This document shows, piece after piece, positions 1 through 11,320 of a stretch of 64,000 nucleotides of DNA. Source of the stretch: Megamerina dolium (Eukaryota > Arthropoda > Insecta > Diptera > Megamerinidae); assembly GCA_963854835.1 (NCBI GenBank), contig OY978526.1:23156334-23220333 (forward strand), given 5' to 3'. How positions within the stretch are numbered: the first letter of the stretch is position 1; each line of letters starts with the position of its first letter. The position numbers and the translations under genes were made by a program. The notes under the pieces are model-generated. The model saw nothing but the letters and a program-made list of their open reading frames with translations, searched no databases and was not told where the DNA came from.

Positions 1-671
1 AGAGCTATAAAGTAAATATGAATAAATGTGTTTTTTTTTTTGTTGATGACAATTTCTCTTTATTAGTGTTGGAAAGTATCGAGTATTTTTACGAATAGAG
101 TATCCCGGAATCAATATTTTTAGAATTCTATTATTTTCAATAAAATCGGAATACATTTGCAACAGGAATATATTTTTATTCACATTTCTCTTCTATCAAA
201 TCTATTTCAAATGGTTACTCAAAATAACTCTCAATTTGGCAGCACTTTTTCAAATTAATTGCTGATGTTTTTTTGACGTTTGATTTTTTGAAAAAGAACT
301 TCAGATCCAGGTACTTTTTTGTTTTCTGTGTTGTTTTTGGTCAAATGAATGAGAAAATGTTGCAGAACAACAAATTTAAGAAGACATCTAAATCGCATTT
401 ACCCGATGGAATTTCTGCAGTCGCTTACAAGGAAGCATAAATGAGAGCAGGCAACTACTGCATGCAATTGAATTGAATTGAAAAAATTGTAAATGAAATC
501 TTGAAGCAGGTTCAGTTATTGTACAGGCTGTGTAAAAGTCAAGATATTTTTTACCTTATTGATCAATTTCCCGCCAAAGGTTTACCACTAACAACTAGTC
601 AAATGCCAAATAAAGTATATTTAAGAACAAGTACTGATTGATTGATATCGATATTGATATTGATATTTCAT
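1..671. other. AT-rich spacer, no gene seen
   Basis: The interval is AT-rich with several A and T runs. No frame of useful length, RNA fold or transposon end was recognised in it. The last part holds short ATCGATATTG-type runs that lead into the tandem duplication starting at 672. Confidence 0.5.
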
Positions 672-945
672 TACCATCTACTTCAGTACTAATATCGAAT
701 TGTACCGAATACTTTTGACTGAGTACTTGGTATTCATACTCTTAAGTATCAAGTACTTTAACTATTTGATTTAATGCAACACTACTTTCGTTATAGTGTT
801 TTTTCTTGTACCATCTACTTGAGTACCAGTATCGATTTGTAGCGAATACTTTTGACTGAGTACCCGGTATTCATACTCTTAAGTATCAAGTACTTTAACT
901 ATTTGATTTAATGCAACACTACTTTCGTTATAGTGTTTTTTCTTG
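672..945. repeat. Two-copy tandem duplication, 137-bp unit
   Basis: Two near-identical copies lie head to tail at 672-808 and 809-945. The offset is 137 bp, measured at TACCATCT (672 and 809) and at AAGTATCAAG (744 and 881). They differ at a few positions, mainly near the left end of each unit. Each unit is rich in AGTACT/AAGTACTT palindromes. A short piece of a third unit may follow (CTTGTACAT). No coding potential is seen. Confidence 0.85.
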
Positions 946-2592
946 TACATATTAGAGGCATTTATTTTTTTTTTGTTTCAAAACCTTTTAATGTAATAGA
1001 AATAATTTCCATGATTCCATTTTAATGCGCTATTCCATTTATATTTCAAATTCAAAGAATAAGTCGTAAATAAAATTAAGAAAAATTCCAGGCAATGCAT
1101 TAGGGATAATATCATATGTACCTTGGTATGAGGGGTGTTTCATATTACGATATGGTCGTCAATACTAATATCATTGCTGTCGCTGTGACAAGGGTGCCAC
1201 CCGTACAACTAATGCGATGGAAGAAAGACAGTGAGACAGTAGGAAAAAAAAAATAAAATACACATAAATAAATGCATCAGATCTGCAAACATGGACACAA
1301 CTGCTATGTGAACCATCGACAACAACACTATACGTATATACTTCCTACCCTTTGCACAATAGTACGTACGATAAATAAGTAAGATCACAGCTCATTCGAT
1401 TGACATAACATTATTGAAGTAAATGCAAGTAAGACGATGATGACTAGTTTATAATATGCTGTTCTTGTTTTCTATCGTTTTTTTTTTTTTTTTTGATATC
1501 TTTGCTTTCATCTATTCTAATGAGATCTTCTATTCGAGCCACGAGTATATGTTTACAAAGCTTCTTGTGATAATAAAAATGAAACCTTGTCAGTGAATCT
1601 TATACTATCTACTTACGTATACTTTAGCTGAATGTAACTGTATAGTGTCGTTAGGAGGAGTAAAGTACAATGTATGTGCTTTTTACCTTTGACATTTTTT
1701 TTTGCATACACTTAATTAAGTTTAATTTGAAATTTACATGTGATGAGTGTCCTAATGGTTATTTCCGAATCTCATATATATACGCATGTATGTAACTAAG
1801 TACCTGTGGGTGTGTTTGTTTCCTTGTTTGTTTGTATGCTTTCGTATGTATGTAAGTGCATAGATGTTAGCAGAGTAATATGGTATTACAACCCCACAAA
1901 GTAATTTTATTGTTGTTTGTGCTTTTGTTTGAAACTGTACTCTCTTCACAAATAGTTGCCTTTATTCGTTACTTTTGTTGAGATTTTGTTATTGCATTCT
2001 TGCGTTAATTAGTAGCAAAATTACTACAAATTGCTTTTGGACTTTATGTCATTTAGATTGCTTTGTAATTGGGTTCTATACATACATGTGTACATACCTT
2101 TGGGTTGTAATTTATGTATGTCAACTAATGATGCCATACCCGAGATTGCAGAAGATCCCCTATAACGATATCACTACAATCTCGTAATAGATATGATATA
2201 AAACACTTGATAGGAAAATTAAAAATACATTGCAAAAAAATTTTAATTTTACAAATGATTATTTAGTTTGTAATAATTTTAATGTGGGATCCTCATATTT
2301 TGCAATCTCGAAAATCTCAGTATTTGCAAAATGTCCGTAAATTAGCAGCCCTATTAAGTGCTATGCAAATCTCTTATTAATCTCCTTGTTTACTGCATAG
2401 CTCAAATTATATATAATTTTATTTCATTCATGCCTTGTGCTTACTCCACTATTATTAAGCTTTGTTCACATCAAATTAAGATGTAATATTATTGTATTTT
2501 TTAATACAGAAAGCCCTCTTTTATAATCACTTTTTTTTTTATGTGGGTAAATATCGTTAATACATTTGGCTTATGGCTTATTTATTGTATAC
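946..2592. other. Non-coding spacer
   Basis: No coding frame, transposon or RNA gene was recognised. The stretch contains long A and T runs (for example about 1481-1493) and ATGTATGT-type simple sequence near 1785-1860. The short frames at 1752-1949 and 1975-2187 encode low-complexity peptides with no domain. Confidence 0.5.
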
Positions 2593-2605
2593 TATAAATA
2601 AATGC

Positions 2606-2978
2606 GTGTGTGTGCCGTAGCTCAGTGTTTAGTGTGTTCGCCTTCTGATCTGTAGGTCATGGTTCAATACCCGGCTGATGCATAACAAATTTAATATCGA
2701 AGAGATTTTTCTTTCGAACGGTACCCACCTGTCGGCAAGCAATTGGCAATTCTTCCGACAGTAACAACTTGCCATGAAAAAGCTTCTAAAAAGGACTCTG
2801 TGACAAAGCTCAGAAAAAGTGATGTCACAAGTGTTCTGCCGTTCGGAACCGGCTAAAATAAGTAGGTCCATTCTAATACTGTTCAAAATTTTAGACGCAC
2901 AACAGTAATGGAAGAGAAGCTCGGCCCATGAGCCCTTTGGGGCTTTAAGTGCCACATATTTATTTTTTTTTTTATTTT
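2606..2978 (+). mobile_element. tRNA-derived SINE, full length, tail type A
   Basis: The copy starts with a tRNA-like head. The A-box-like TAGCTCAGTG lies near 2618 and the B-box-like GGTTCAATACC near 2660. A tRNA-unrelated body follows, containing the family-typical words TTTCTTTCGAACGGTACC and GTGATGTCACAAG. It ends with GCCACATA and a T-rich TTTATT-type tail. A perfect 13-bp target-site duplication, TATAAATAAATGC, flanks it at 2593-2605 and 2979-2991, showing LINE-type retroposition. The short frame on the opposite strand is incidental. Confidence 0.9.
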
Positions 2979-2991
2979 TATAAATAAATGC

Positions 2992-3958
2992 TCTCAATAT
3001 AGTACTTGCTAATGTACAAAATGTTTTAATAGTTTTACGATTCCAATATCTATAAGTAATGCAATAAGTTTTATTTTTGCAAGTAGTTTTTCTAGTTTTA
3101 AGTACTTTGATAAGTTTGCTAGAGTCGCTAAAAGTGGCTTACTTAATTTTGGATAATTAAAAAATTTTTTTATCTATTAAGTTCGCCAAGATGCTTTTAT
3201 TCAAGTTTATTTTATTCGTCTAAAGTAATTATAAGCTGAAAACTATAAAATTGGTACCATTTATTGGTATTTATTGTACATTGGGGAAAACAATGGAACT
3301 ATTTATGGTATCTACATAACCTTTCGGAAAAGGTGGAAGTCAAATGACATCATTTGTGGGTCTCTCAATCCGAATCCAAGGTTAAACTACTCAAGTCAGA
3401 TCATCTCATAACCAAGAAAGTTTCGACAGACTAGACTAGTCAATTGGTCATTTTCCTCTAATCAGGTTATATCATTATCGTTGTGGGGATGTTGCACCGC
3501 GACCTATAAGATCTATTGTGCCCATTTTTAAATTCTGACCGTTGATAGAAAGGAAGAAAACAAGACTGAACTATGGAATTCTGATCTAGGGTTAGTCGGT
3601 CAAAAATTTAAAAGAATTGGCTGGTCTGGTCCGCCGCAACAACCAGCCAATGGCGGCTTATATAAAGGCGGCTTATACTACCACTTCAAAAAAAGCCCTG
3701 GCTAGTCAATGCATATCGATTTTTAGGTAAATGAATTCGAATTTGAATGAACAAAAAAAAAAACAGATTTCTAAAGTAGAATTTTGGATTCTTGCTAACT
3801 ACAAAATTCAAATTTTAAGATCGTACTAGTTCGACGAAAAAAAAAAAAATCATTAATAACTGACTAACTGACTGGAACGGTGTAACTTGACTCTTTTTAC
3901 AGGGCTGTTATATTGAGTTTCCTTTAAGAACGGACTAGACTCACACGGTTTTTTTTTG
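2992..3958. other. Non-coding spacer
   Basis: No gene recognised. A slightly less AT-rich block at about 3300-3700 (repeated GGCGGCTTATA near 3652 and 3667) could be an old transposon fragment, but no domain is readable in any frame. A CAGGGCTGT word at 3900 resembles the hAT-like end that starts at 3959 and may be a decayed second end. Confidence 0.45.
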
Positions 3959-5015
3959 TAGGGCTGTGCGATTAAGTTCGATTTACAAGGTGACTTGGCA
4001 AGTATCCTAGTGGAGGTTTCAGTTTCGCGTCTTAGTGGAGGTTTCGGTTTAGGTACAACACGAAACCGGGTTAAAAAAAAATTCGAGTACCCTCAAATTG
4101 TCGATTCACCATGTAAACACCCGTTATCTGATCACTTACGTTACTGAACAAGCAATAACTGAGTCATTCCTCAATATTTGAGGGTAATAGAAATTTTCTA
4201 AACCCAATTTCGTGTAATTCTCGAGTAGATCTACGACCTCCTCTAGGTCACTTGGAAATTACATTCAATTTATTTGAAATCATTGTGGGTGAAAACGATT
4301 AAAAGCTTTTATCGAAATTAAATTCGTGCAATTCTTGAAATCTCTTTCGATCACTAAACTGTCGTTAGATCAACTTTAGATCGTTTGGATAAATAAAAAT
4401 ACAAATTATTCGATTAATTACAATTTTGATTAATCAAAATATTGTACAATTAGTTTTTCTTTGCTTTTGTAACTTTATTTGGAAATAAAAATTTAAAACG
4501 CCTTCTCATATTCGTAGCTATGGAAAGTTACCTGTCTACTTTGTATTGAAAAAAATGTTATAAATATTTTGAATATTTTATTCGAATAATTTTATTCTGA
4601 TTAATCAAAGTTCGAATTAATCGAATAATTTCAATTTTTGAATATTCAAAATCATAATTATTCGAATAATTTCTTATTTGGTTAATAAAAATTTTGATTA
4701 ATCGAATAACTGATTAATCAACAATTAATCGAATAATTTCAATTTTTGAATATTCAAAATCATAATTATTCGAATAATTTCTTATTTGAATAATACAAAT
4801 TTTCATTAATCAAATTGTTGGTTAAGCGATTAATCTGATTATTCTCTGATTATTCAATTAATCAAAGTTCCTATTAATTGAATAATTTCAATTTATGAAT
4901 ATTCAAAATCATAATTATTCGAATAATTTCTTATTTGGTTAATCAACATTTTGATTAATCAATTTCAATTTCGGTTATTCAAATTGTTGGTTAAGCGATT
5001 AATCGCACAGCCCTG
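3959..5015. mobile_element. hAT-like non-autonomous element with AT-rich core
   Basis: The ends share a 16-nt inverted repeat, AGGGCTGTGCGATTAA, inward from 3960 on the left and from 5014 on the right. Ends beginning CAGGG/TAGGG are typical of the hAT superfamily. No transposase frame is present. The core from about 4380 is made of irregular repeats of ATTCGAATAATTTC and related palindromes, with copies of a longer unit near 4620, 4730 and 4875. No matching 8-bp target duplication was found at the flanks, so the exact ends or the hAT assignment could be wrong. Confidence 0.6.
4380..4995. repeat. AT-rich irregular tandem repeat inside the hAT-like element
   Basis: Three copies of a unit containing TGAATATTCAAAATCATAA followed by TTATTCGAATAATTTCTTATT occur with offsets of about 108 and 149 bp. 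The words TTCGAATAA and TTAATCGAATAA recur between them. The block is strongly self-complementary and could form hairpins. It has no coding content. Confidence 0.7.
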
Positions 5016-6640
5016 ATTTATATAATTTTAATTTAAAATGAAAATCGTACGATTTCTAAGCATAATTTAATAAAATGTTGCATTTTTTTTAGGAATTAAT
5101 GTAATATTTTCATATTATTCATCATATTTTTAGGCAACTCCATTCTATTTCTCTGTCGGAAAATGTAATTGATTATATGAATTGTGCAAATTGTACAAAA
5201 TTTCATGAAAGCCAAAAACGCCGCAAAAAGCAACATAAAATGCAACATAAATATGGAAATATTATCCGCAATAGTAAGAATTGCTGAAACAAGCAGTGCA
5301 GTATGCAATTTGCAAAAATACTCTGATCAAATGAACTACCCTTCATCGAAAGATATGCAAAAAAAAAAAAAAAACAAATTGAAAACGAAGAGAAACCACA
5401 TCAAACATTGTAGCCGTTTTGCTTTATTTTTCCTTAATCATCATCATTGACGATTTCTACTTCTTATTCTTCTTCTTCTTTTTCTTTATATTTTGATGTT
5501 TGTTTTTGTGGTTGTTGTTGGTATTTGTATTGACGTTGTTATTTTTTGGCTTAAGTGCAACATAAACGATGATTGAGCTGAGCAACGCGTTTCAATATGC
5601 TGTTGTTGCTGGTAGTATGATATTTTAGGTAGTGATGTTGGTTAGTAAGTAATATTAGTGGAGCGAAGAGAATTTTGATGAATCTACACCACATCATCGT
5701 ACACACATACAAAGCACATATACCTCTAAAGGTTGAACCATGAATAAGCTATGAGATGCTGTTACGCGTGTTCGAATTGTAACGCATATGCACGTACACG
5801 TACGTACGTATTATTCAAGAATATATGCAATTGTGTAGATGTGGATGATATGTGTATGTTGGTGCAATCAGAAAGATTTTAAAATTTAATTTTCACCATT
5901 TCAATAAACTTGTGTTACGCATGCATAGAAGCATGTGTATGCATGTGTCTACATATATGTGTACCACCCGTAGATACTTACGTGCATGAGTGTGTGCACG
6001 AATATGCGTCAGCAAATATATGCATTATGTACTATACTCGTACTCTACTATATATATATATTGTATATGATTGCAATCTGCAAATATTATAAAATATGCA
6101 TGCAGTAGTAAAATTTCTAATATTTACATAATCATCATGATGATGATGATGATGGAGATGATGAAAATGGAAATTCCAAGTATACTGAATGTAACTGCAG
6201 TGAAATAAGTATGTAAACTTGCTGCTGCAATATTTAGGAAGATTGAGAATTATAGTCGAATTGATTAACCTCTACTATACAAATCTACTGTGCTCTGCTA
6301 AGTATGTATATTGGTTGAAGGAAGCACAAGTCAAGTCTCATGTGTACGAGTATGTATGTACATTCATTTGTATATATATGTGCTATTGAAACGATTTGAA
6401 ACAATTTGAAACAAATTTCACATAGTGTAAATAAATGACATTGGGGAATGGTGAACTAATAAGTGTTTCATATATTTATATTTCTTCATTGTGAGAGAAA
6501 ATTCATTATACAATATGTTCAATATACGTTACACTAATAATAATGAAAAATTTCTTTAAATGAAAATTGTATTTTCAGCATCTTTTTCATTTCGAAATAT
6601 TGCATTACATTGTGTTAAATTAATGAAAATTATTATATGA
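5016..6640. other. Non-coding, microsatellite-containing spacer
   Basis: Contains a T/C-rich run near 5458-5490, an ATG-trinucleotide run (about 6136-6165), TATA runs near 6050 and ACGTACGT words near 5795. The short frames here (5096-5308, 5184-5450, 5910-6092) overlap one another or translate simple sequence and look non-coding. Confidence 0.5.
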
Positions 6641-8240
6641 AGGTAGTAAGGAGTAACAGTTCGTTATACTGAAAATTTATTGATTTTGTACTAAATACAA
6701 ACTATATATTGATTTGCAAATATATTATGATTCTGACTATTTACTAGTGAATATGATGTTATGTACCAATTTTCAACTCCATAGATATACATTTTCATAC
6801 GCAAAGTGTAAAAACATACATTTGAAAGCATATTTTTGTATGGGAGTTAGGTGTGTTTTTCATGCGATTCCACTCATTCTCAATCCAATATATTCACTAG
6901 CAAATACAATCATATGTACCAATTTTCAGCTTTATATCTAAGCATTTTTTTACGCAGGATGTAAAAATGTACATACGGATTGATACTTTTATATAGGAGG
7001 TAGGTGTGTTTTTCATCCGATTACCCCCATTCTCAATTCGATATATTGACTAGTGAAAATAACCATATGTACCAATTTTCAACTCTATATCTATGCATAT
7101 TTGTACGCAGGATGTAAAAATGTACATACGGATTGATACTTTTGTATGGGAGGTAAGCGTAGTTTTCATTCGATTGTGCTCATTTTCAAGCATGACTATT
7201 TATTGGTAAATATAATCATATGTATCAATTTTAAGCTTGATTATTTTATATTTTCTTACTCAAAGTGTGAAATTATACACACAAAACATTCTTTTGTATG
7301 GCAAGTAGGCGTGATTTTCATCAGATTCAGCCAATAAATAAACCTATTTAATCACTAGTAAATATAATTATTTATACTAAGTATCAACTTGTTAGCTTTA
7401 TATTTTCGTACGCAAAATGTCAAAATATACAACCGGAAACATACTTTTGTATGGGAGGTAGATGTTTTTTTCAGTCGATTCTGCACATTTTTAAACTGTT
7501 TAATTTATTAGCCATTATAAATGTATGTACCAAGTTTCAGTTTGTTAGCTTTATATTTTAGTGCGCAAAATAAATAAAAAGTACAGCCGAAAACATAATT
7601 TTGTACGGGAGGTAGGCGTGTTTTTCATCCCATTGCGCCCATTCTAAAGCTTCTCTATTTGTGAATGAATTTAATTATATATACCAAGTTTCAAATTTCT
7701 AACTTCATATTTTTTTTTACAGAATGCAAAAAAGTTACATACGAAACATATTTTTGTATGGGAGATGGACTTAGATTTCATCATATTTTACCAATTTTCG
7801 AATATATTTGATCTCTAGTAAAATAAGCGCTATATTTATATGCACAAACTATGAACAAATTTTTAAGTTTTAAGACATAAATTTGTCTAAGCGACAGCTA
7901 TGGATTTAGTCCGATTAAGCCAAATTTTTATTAAATGTATTTTGTGATTATATTAATTGTATATATCAAGTTTTAGTTCCATATTTTGTGAAATTTTCAC
8001 GCTTAAAATGTGAAAACCTACATTCCAGAACATACTTTTGTATTGGAGGTACGTATGGTTTCCATCCGATTTTGCCCATTTACGAATACTATTGTTTTTT
8101 AGTGAAAATAATTTTATGTACCAATTTTCAGTTTGATTGCACTATAACTACAGCAGTTATCAGTTATCAATATATACAGGCAAACATGGCTAAATTGCCA
8201 CATATAGGGATTTTGATGCACAAACAATATAATTTTTATG
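6640..8240 (+). repeat. TR153 tandem array, locus 1
   Basis: Diverged tandem copies of a unit containing TTTTGTATGGGAGGTAGGCG followed by a TTTTCATCCGATT-like segment. The GTATGGGA anchor recurs at 6838, 6991, 7144, 7296, 7449, 7603 and 7756, giving spacings of 153, 153, 152, 153, 154 and 153. Two shorter units follow (next anchor 8040). After the last unit comes an end module (TTTTCAGTTTGATTGCACTA, then an ACAGGCAAACATGGC-like segment) that is shared with other loci. Short frames inside are translations of the repeat. Confidence 0.85.
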
Positions 8241-9945
8241 AGTGTTATGCAAACGTAAATATATACTTAATCATCCCTTAACCCTTTGAGCGTAGAATAT
8301 AGAAATAATACATTATTTATTACTTTATCCTTAATTATTTGTAAACAAATGTTCTAAAAATTTAGGGTTCATTAAATCTAAGTACGATTTTGAGTTCAAT
8401 AAATTCTAATCTAAATTCTCTAATTCTTGCCAATATTCAGGACATATTCGAAATTCTCAAATCAAATATAATTGTTCTTCATAATTATACAATATGTGCA
8501 CCACTCCCCCCACCCTACCAAATACATACAGTCACATTTACATTCTTGTCACTGTTTTCATTTCAAGTAAGTACATACATAATTGATTTTTGTTGTTGTT
8601 GTTTTTGTTTTTTTTATTAATGCTGAGCTATAATGTTATATACACTACAATAGTACTTATATAATAATAGAAGAGAAGAAGAAAACAATAAAAGAATAAT
8701 TATCCTGCGGCATAGTTTTTGAATTAAATCAGAAATTAATTAAAAACATTCTTGTTTGAAATTTATAGAAATTATTGTACTTATTACTTATGTGGAGTAT
8801 GGAATAAATTACATTTTGCCCCATTTTGATATTCCTATTTCAATATGGCATAACAAATGTATATGAATGAATACTATTAATAATAATCCCAATTAAGGTG
8901 ACCATATTTTTGAAATTATGATTTTCATCAGTATTTGTTCGAGCGAAGCGAAGGAAGGGTTCTATTTATACATATTAGGCGGCAGAGGGGTACGTTCTGA
9001 TGAACCTCATAATATTTGCTATTTTCAAATGGTCGCTAAATTGACAGGCGAAATGCAGTGACAATATGGGGTATTTTGTGATAATCAGTTCGACAATTAA
9101 ATTTCATTTTTTTTAAATCTCATATTTGTAAAGCTTAGTACTGATTCTTCGGATAGTAACTTCTATTGATGCTCTAAAGCATATTACAATCAAGAAAAGC
9201 TTAATAAATTCAACATGCCTGTTCACCTAAATCATTGTTTTGATTATTCATCATTATTTACTACACTTCAATCGTAAATTTGTTTATGCATTTTGAGTGA
9301 AACTTGATGAATACGTACATCATACGTCTGTTCACCTTAATCATTATTTTTATTATTCATTAGTATTTATTATGCTTCAATCTTATTTATGATTATGTAT
9401 TTTGTTTATACACCTATTCGTATATAATTTTAGCCAATGGGGAATATATATGTAGAATGATGAATAATAATTTTGAATAACTTCATCAATTGCACAACAT
9501 GGCATCAAATTCACTATGAAATCATGGAGTCAAAAAAATATTGTAATATATAACATATATATTTTATATAATCAAAAATACAATAAATTCATAATAATTC
9601 ATCATTCGTCAAACAACTAATTAAATTATATAATTTCTATTGTATACATAAAATTTAATACAATATATAAAAAGTTAAATCTTTCCATAAAAGTATTATT
9701 ACATAAAAGTATATTCACATGCTATAGAATGTTACAAATTTACAGAAAATTTTCATTGGAAAATTGAATATCCACAGGCGATTTAAGTTTATTTTACTGA
9801 ACCAGATATTAAATACACACAACAAAAAATTCATCTAAAATGCTTTGTGCAAGTGGAATTTCTTAAATCCCACCCACTCGTTGTTTATTCATCGGCTTCC
9901 AGATCATGCCAGAATAATAGAAGTGAGTCAAACAAATTGAATTGA
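8240..9945. other. Non-coding spacer with a weak duplication
   Basis: No gene recognised. A diverged two-copy tandem duplication with an offset of 109 bp lies at about 9215-9430, anchored on CTGTTCACCT at 9219 and 9328. The rest is AT-rich unique-looking sequence, including a less AT-rich patch near 8940-9060 that could not be assigned. Confidence 0.45.
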
Positions 9946-9953
9946 ATCAACAT

Positions 9954-11312
9954 TAGGTTTGTCATTTTTTTTTTGTTTATTGAAATCGATTAACCGGTTA
10001 ACCGGAATTTTGTTTTCTTTCAATTTTTCAACAATTTAGTAAAAATTATGGGGTTTTATTTGAACTTGAAATTTCAAATAATTTTAATGTGTAATAAATT
10101 TGTATAAAATTTATATTTTTTTCAGCTTTTTTAACTAATTATTGAGACGTGAGAAATCTTTACTTATTTCCAAGCCCTTCAAGTTAGATTATAGACTATA
10201 GGTCCACGAAGGAGTAGTCCTTCATTAATGAAATTCTCAGACAATGTTTTTCTTAGGGTTTATGCTTGCCGAAATATGTGATTGGAACGGTAGAACTTTT
10301 GTGACATCACTTTTTCTGAGCTTTGTCGCAGAGTTCTTTTAGAAGCTTTTAGAAGAAGGAATTGAACCCCCGACCTACAGATCAGAAGGCCAACGTACTC
10401 ACCACTGAGCTACGGCACCCAACTTTAGGTATACTACTAGAATATATGCATGACTTTAGGAATCCCCTAAATCGGTCCATTTTTTTCTCACCGTATATGA
10501 ATTATTATTTTATTCATTTATTGCGATCCATTCAAGTTAAATGATCCCATATCTTCGCAAATAGCCAATGGCAGTCAATGAAATCTTTAGACAACTTTTT
10601 TCTTATGTTTTGCACTACAAATTGTCTGAAGAAATAAATGTGTAATTTTCAACAGTTTCCGTAATAAAGAATTGGATTTTAAAAAATCGGAAAAATTTGC
10701 ATTTTTTAAGATATTAAGCCTCAAAATGCAATCAACATGCATATTGACAGCATTGAAATGTTCTGACGCATGTTTTATTTGAACTTGGGCTACATTTCGT
10801 TAAAAGGGAATACCGAGAAATTCTCAACCGTTTTCCAGATATTTGCTTTTATATGATGAGAAATTGTGAAAAGAAGCCTTAAATCCCCTAAAATGTTTGC
10901 CTTTCACCTTCATGGAATCTATGTGTATGGTTCTGCGGATCTCTTAGATCGTCCTTAGATCTCTTAGATTTTTTCTCACTGTGCATGGATTGTTATTAAG
11001 TATATTGATGATAAATTCATACAATATTATAAGAGAAGAGTGATTCATATGCCGTTAATGTTTAGCGGGTGAGCTCATACTTTGGGAATTTTTAATTTTT
11101 AATAAGTAAATAGTGCCACGCCTACAATTTTGGATACACCTCTCGTGTAAAATAAAAAATTTGACGTGCTTAATGTTGCTCCAATAAGACTATAAGACAA
11201 ATACTAACCAAAAAAGAGTTTAATTCATATTATTCGAATTCGAATAATACTCATTTTCGATAACCGGTTTTTTTTTGTTTGTTTTTGAAATCGCACAAAT
11301 TTGGCAACCCTA
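9954..11312. mobile_element. hAT-like non-autonomous element containing a SINE
   Basis: The left end TAGGTTTGTCA and the right end (reverse complement TAGGGTTGCCA) match at 9 of 11 positions. The 8 bp just outside are ATCAACAT (9946-9953) and GTCAACAT (11313-11320), a 7/8 match as expected for a hAT-type 8-bp target duplication. AACCGG-containing segments lie near both ends. No transposase frame remains. A truncated SINE sits inside at 10281-10420. The assignment rests on short ends and on the duplication, so it is tentative. Confidence 0.5.
10281..10420 (-). mobile_element. SINE fragment, internally deleted
   Basis: On the minus strand it keeps the tRNA-like head (A-box-like TAGCTCAGTG near 10412, then CTTCTGATCTGTAGGTCG). 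It then jumps to the distal body (AAGCTCAGAAAAAGTGATG). The central part and the 3' tail are missing. No target duplication is evident, consistent with an old, rearranged copy inside the hAT-like element. Confidence 0.8.
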
Positions 11313-11320
11313 GTCAACAT

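Noticed and set aside
6640..8240. Regularly spaced repeats considered as a CRISPR array
   Set aside because: The whole 153-bp unit is repeated with divergence throughout. There are no short identical repeats with unique spacers, and the sequence is eukaryotic.
10220..10990. Possible internal duplication within the hAT-like element (AATGAAAT-TAGACAA and TTTTTTCTCAC words repeated)
   Set aside because: The offsets between the word pairs differ (about 350 and 490 bp) and are not reconciled by the SINE insertion, so the similarity is too weak to call.
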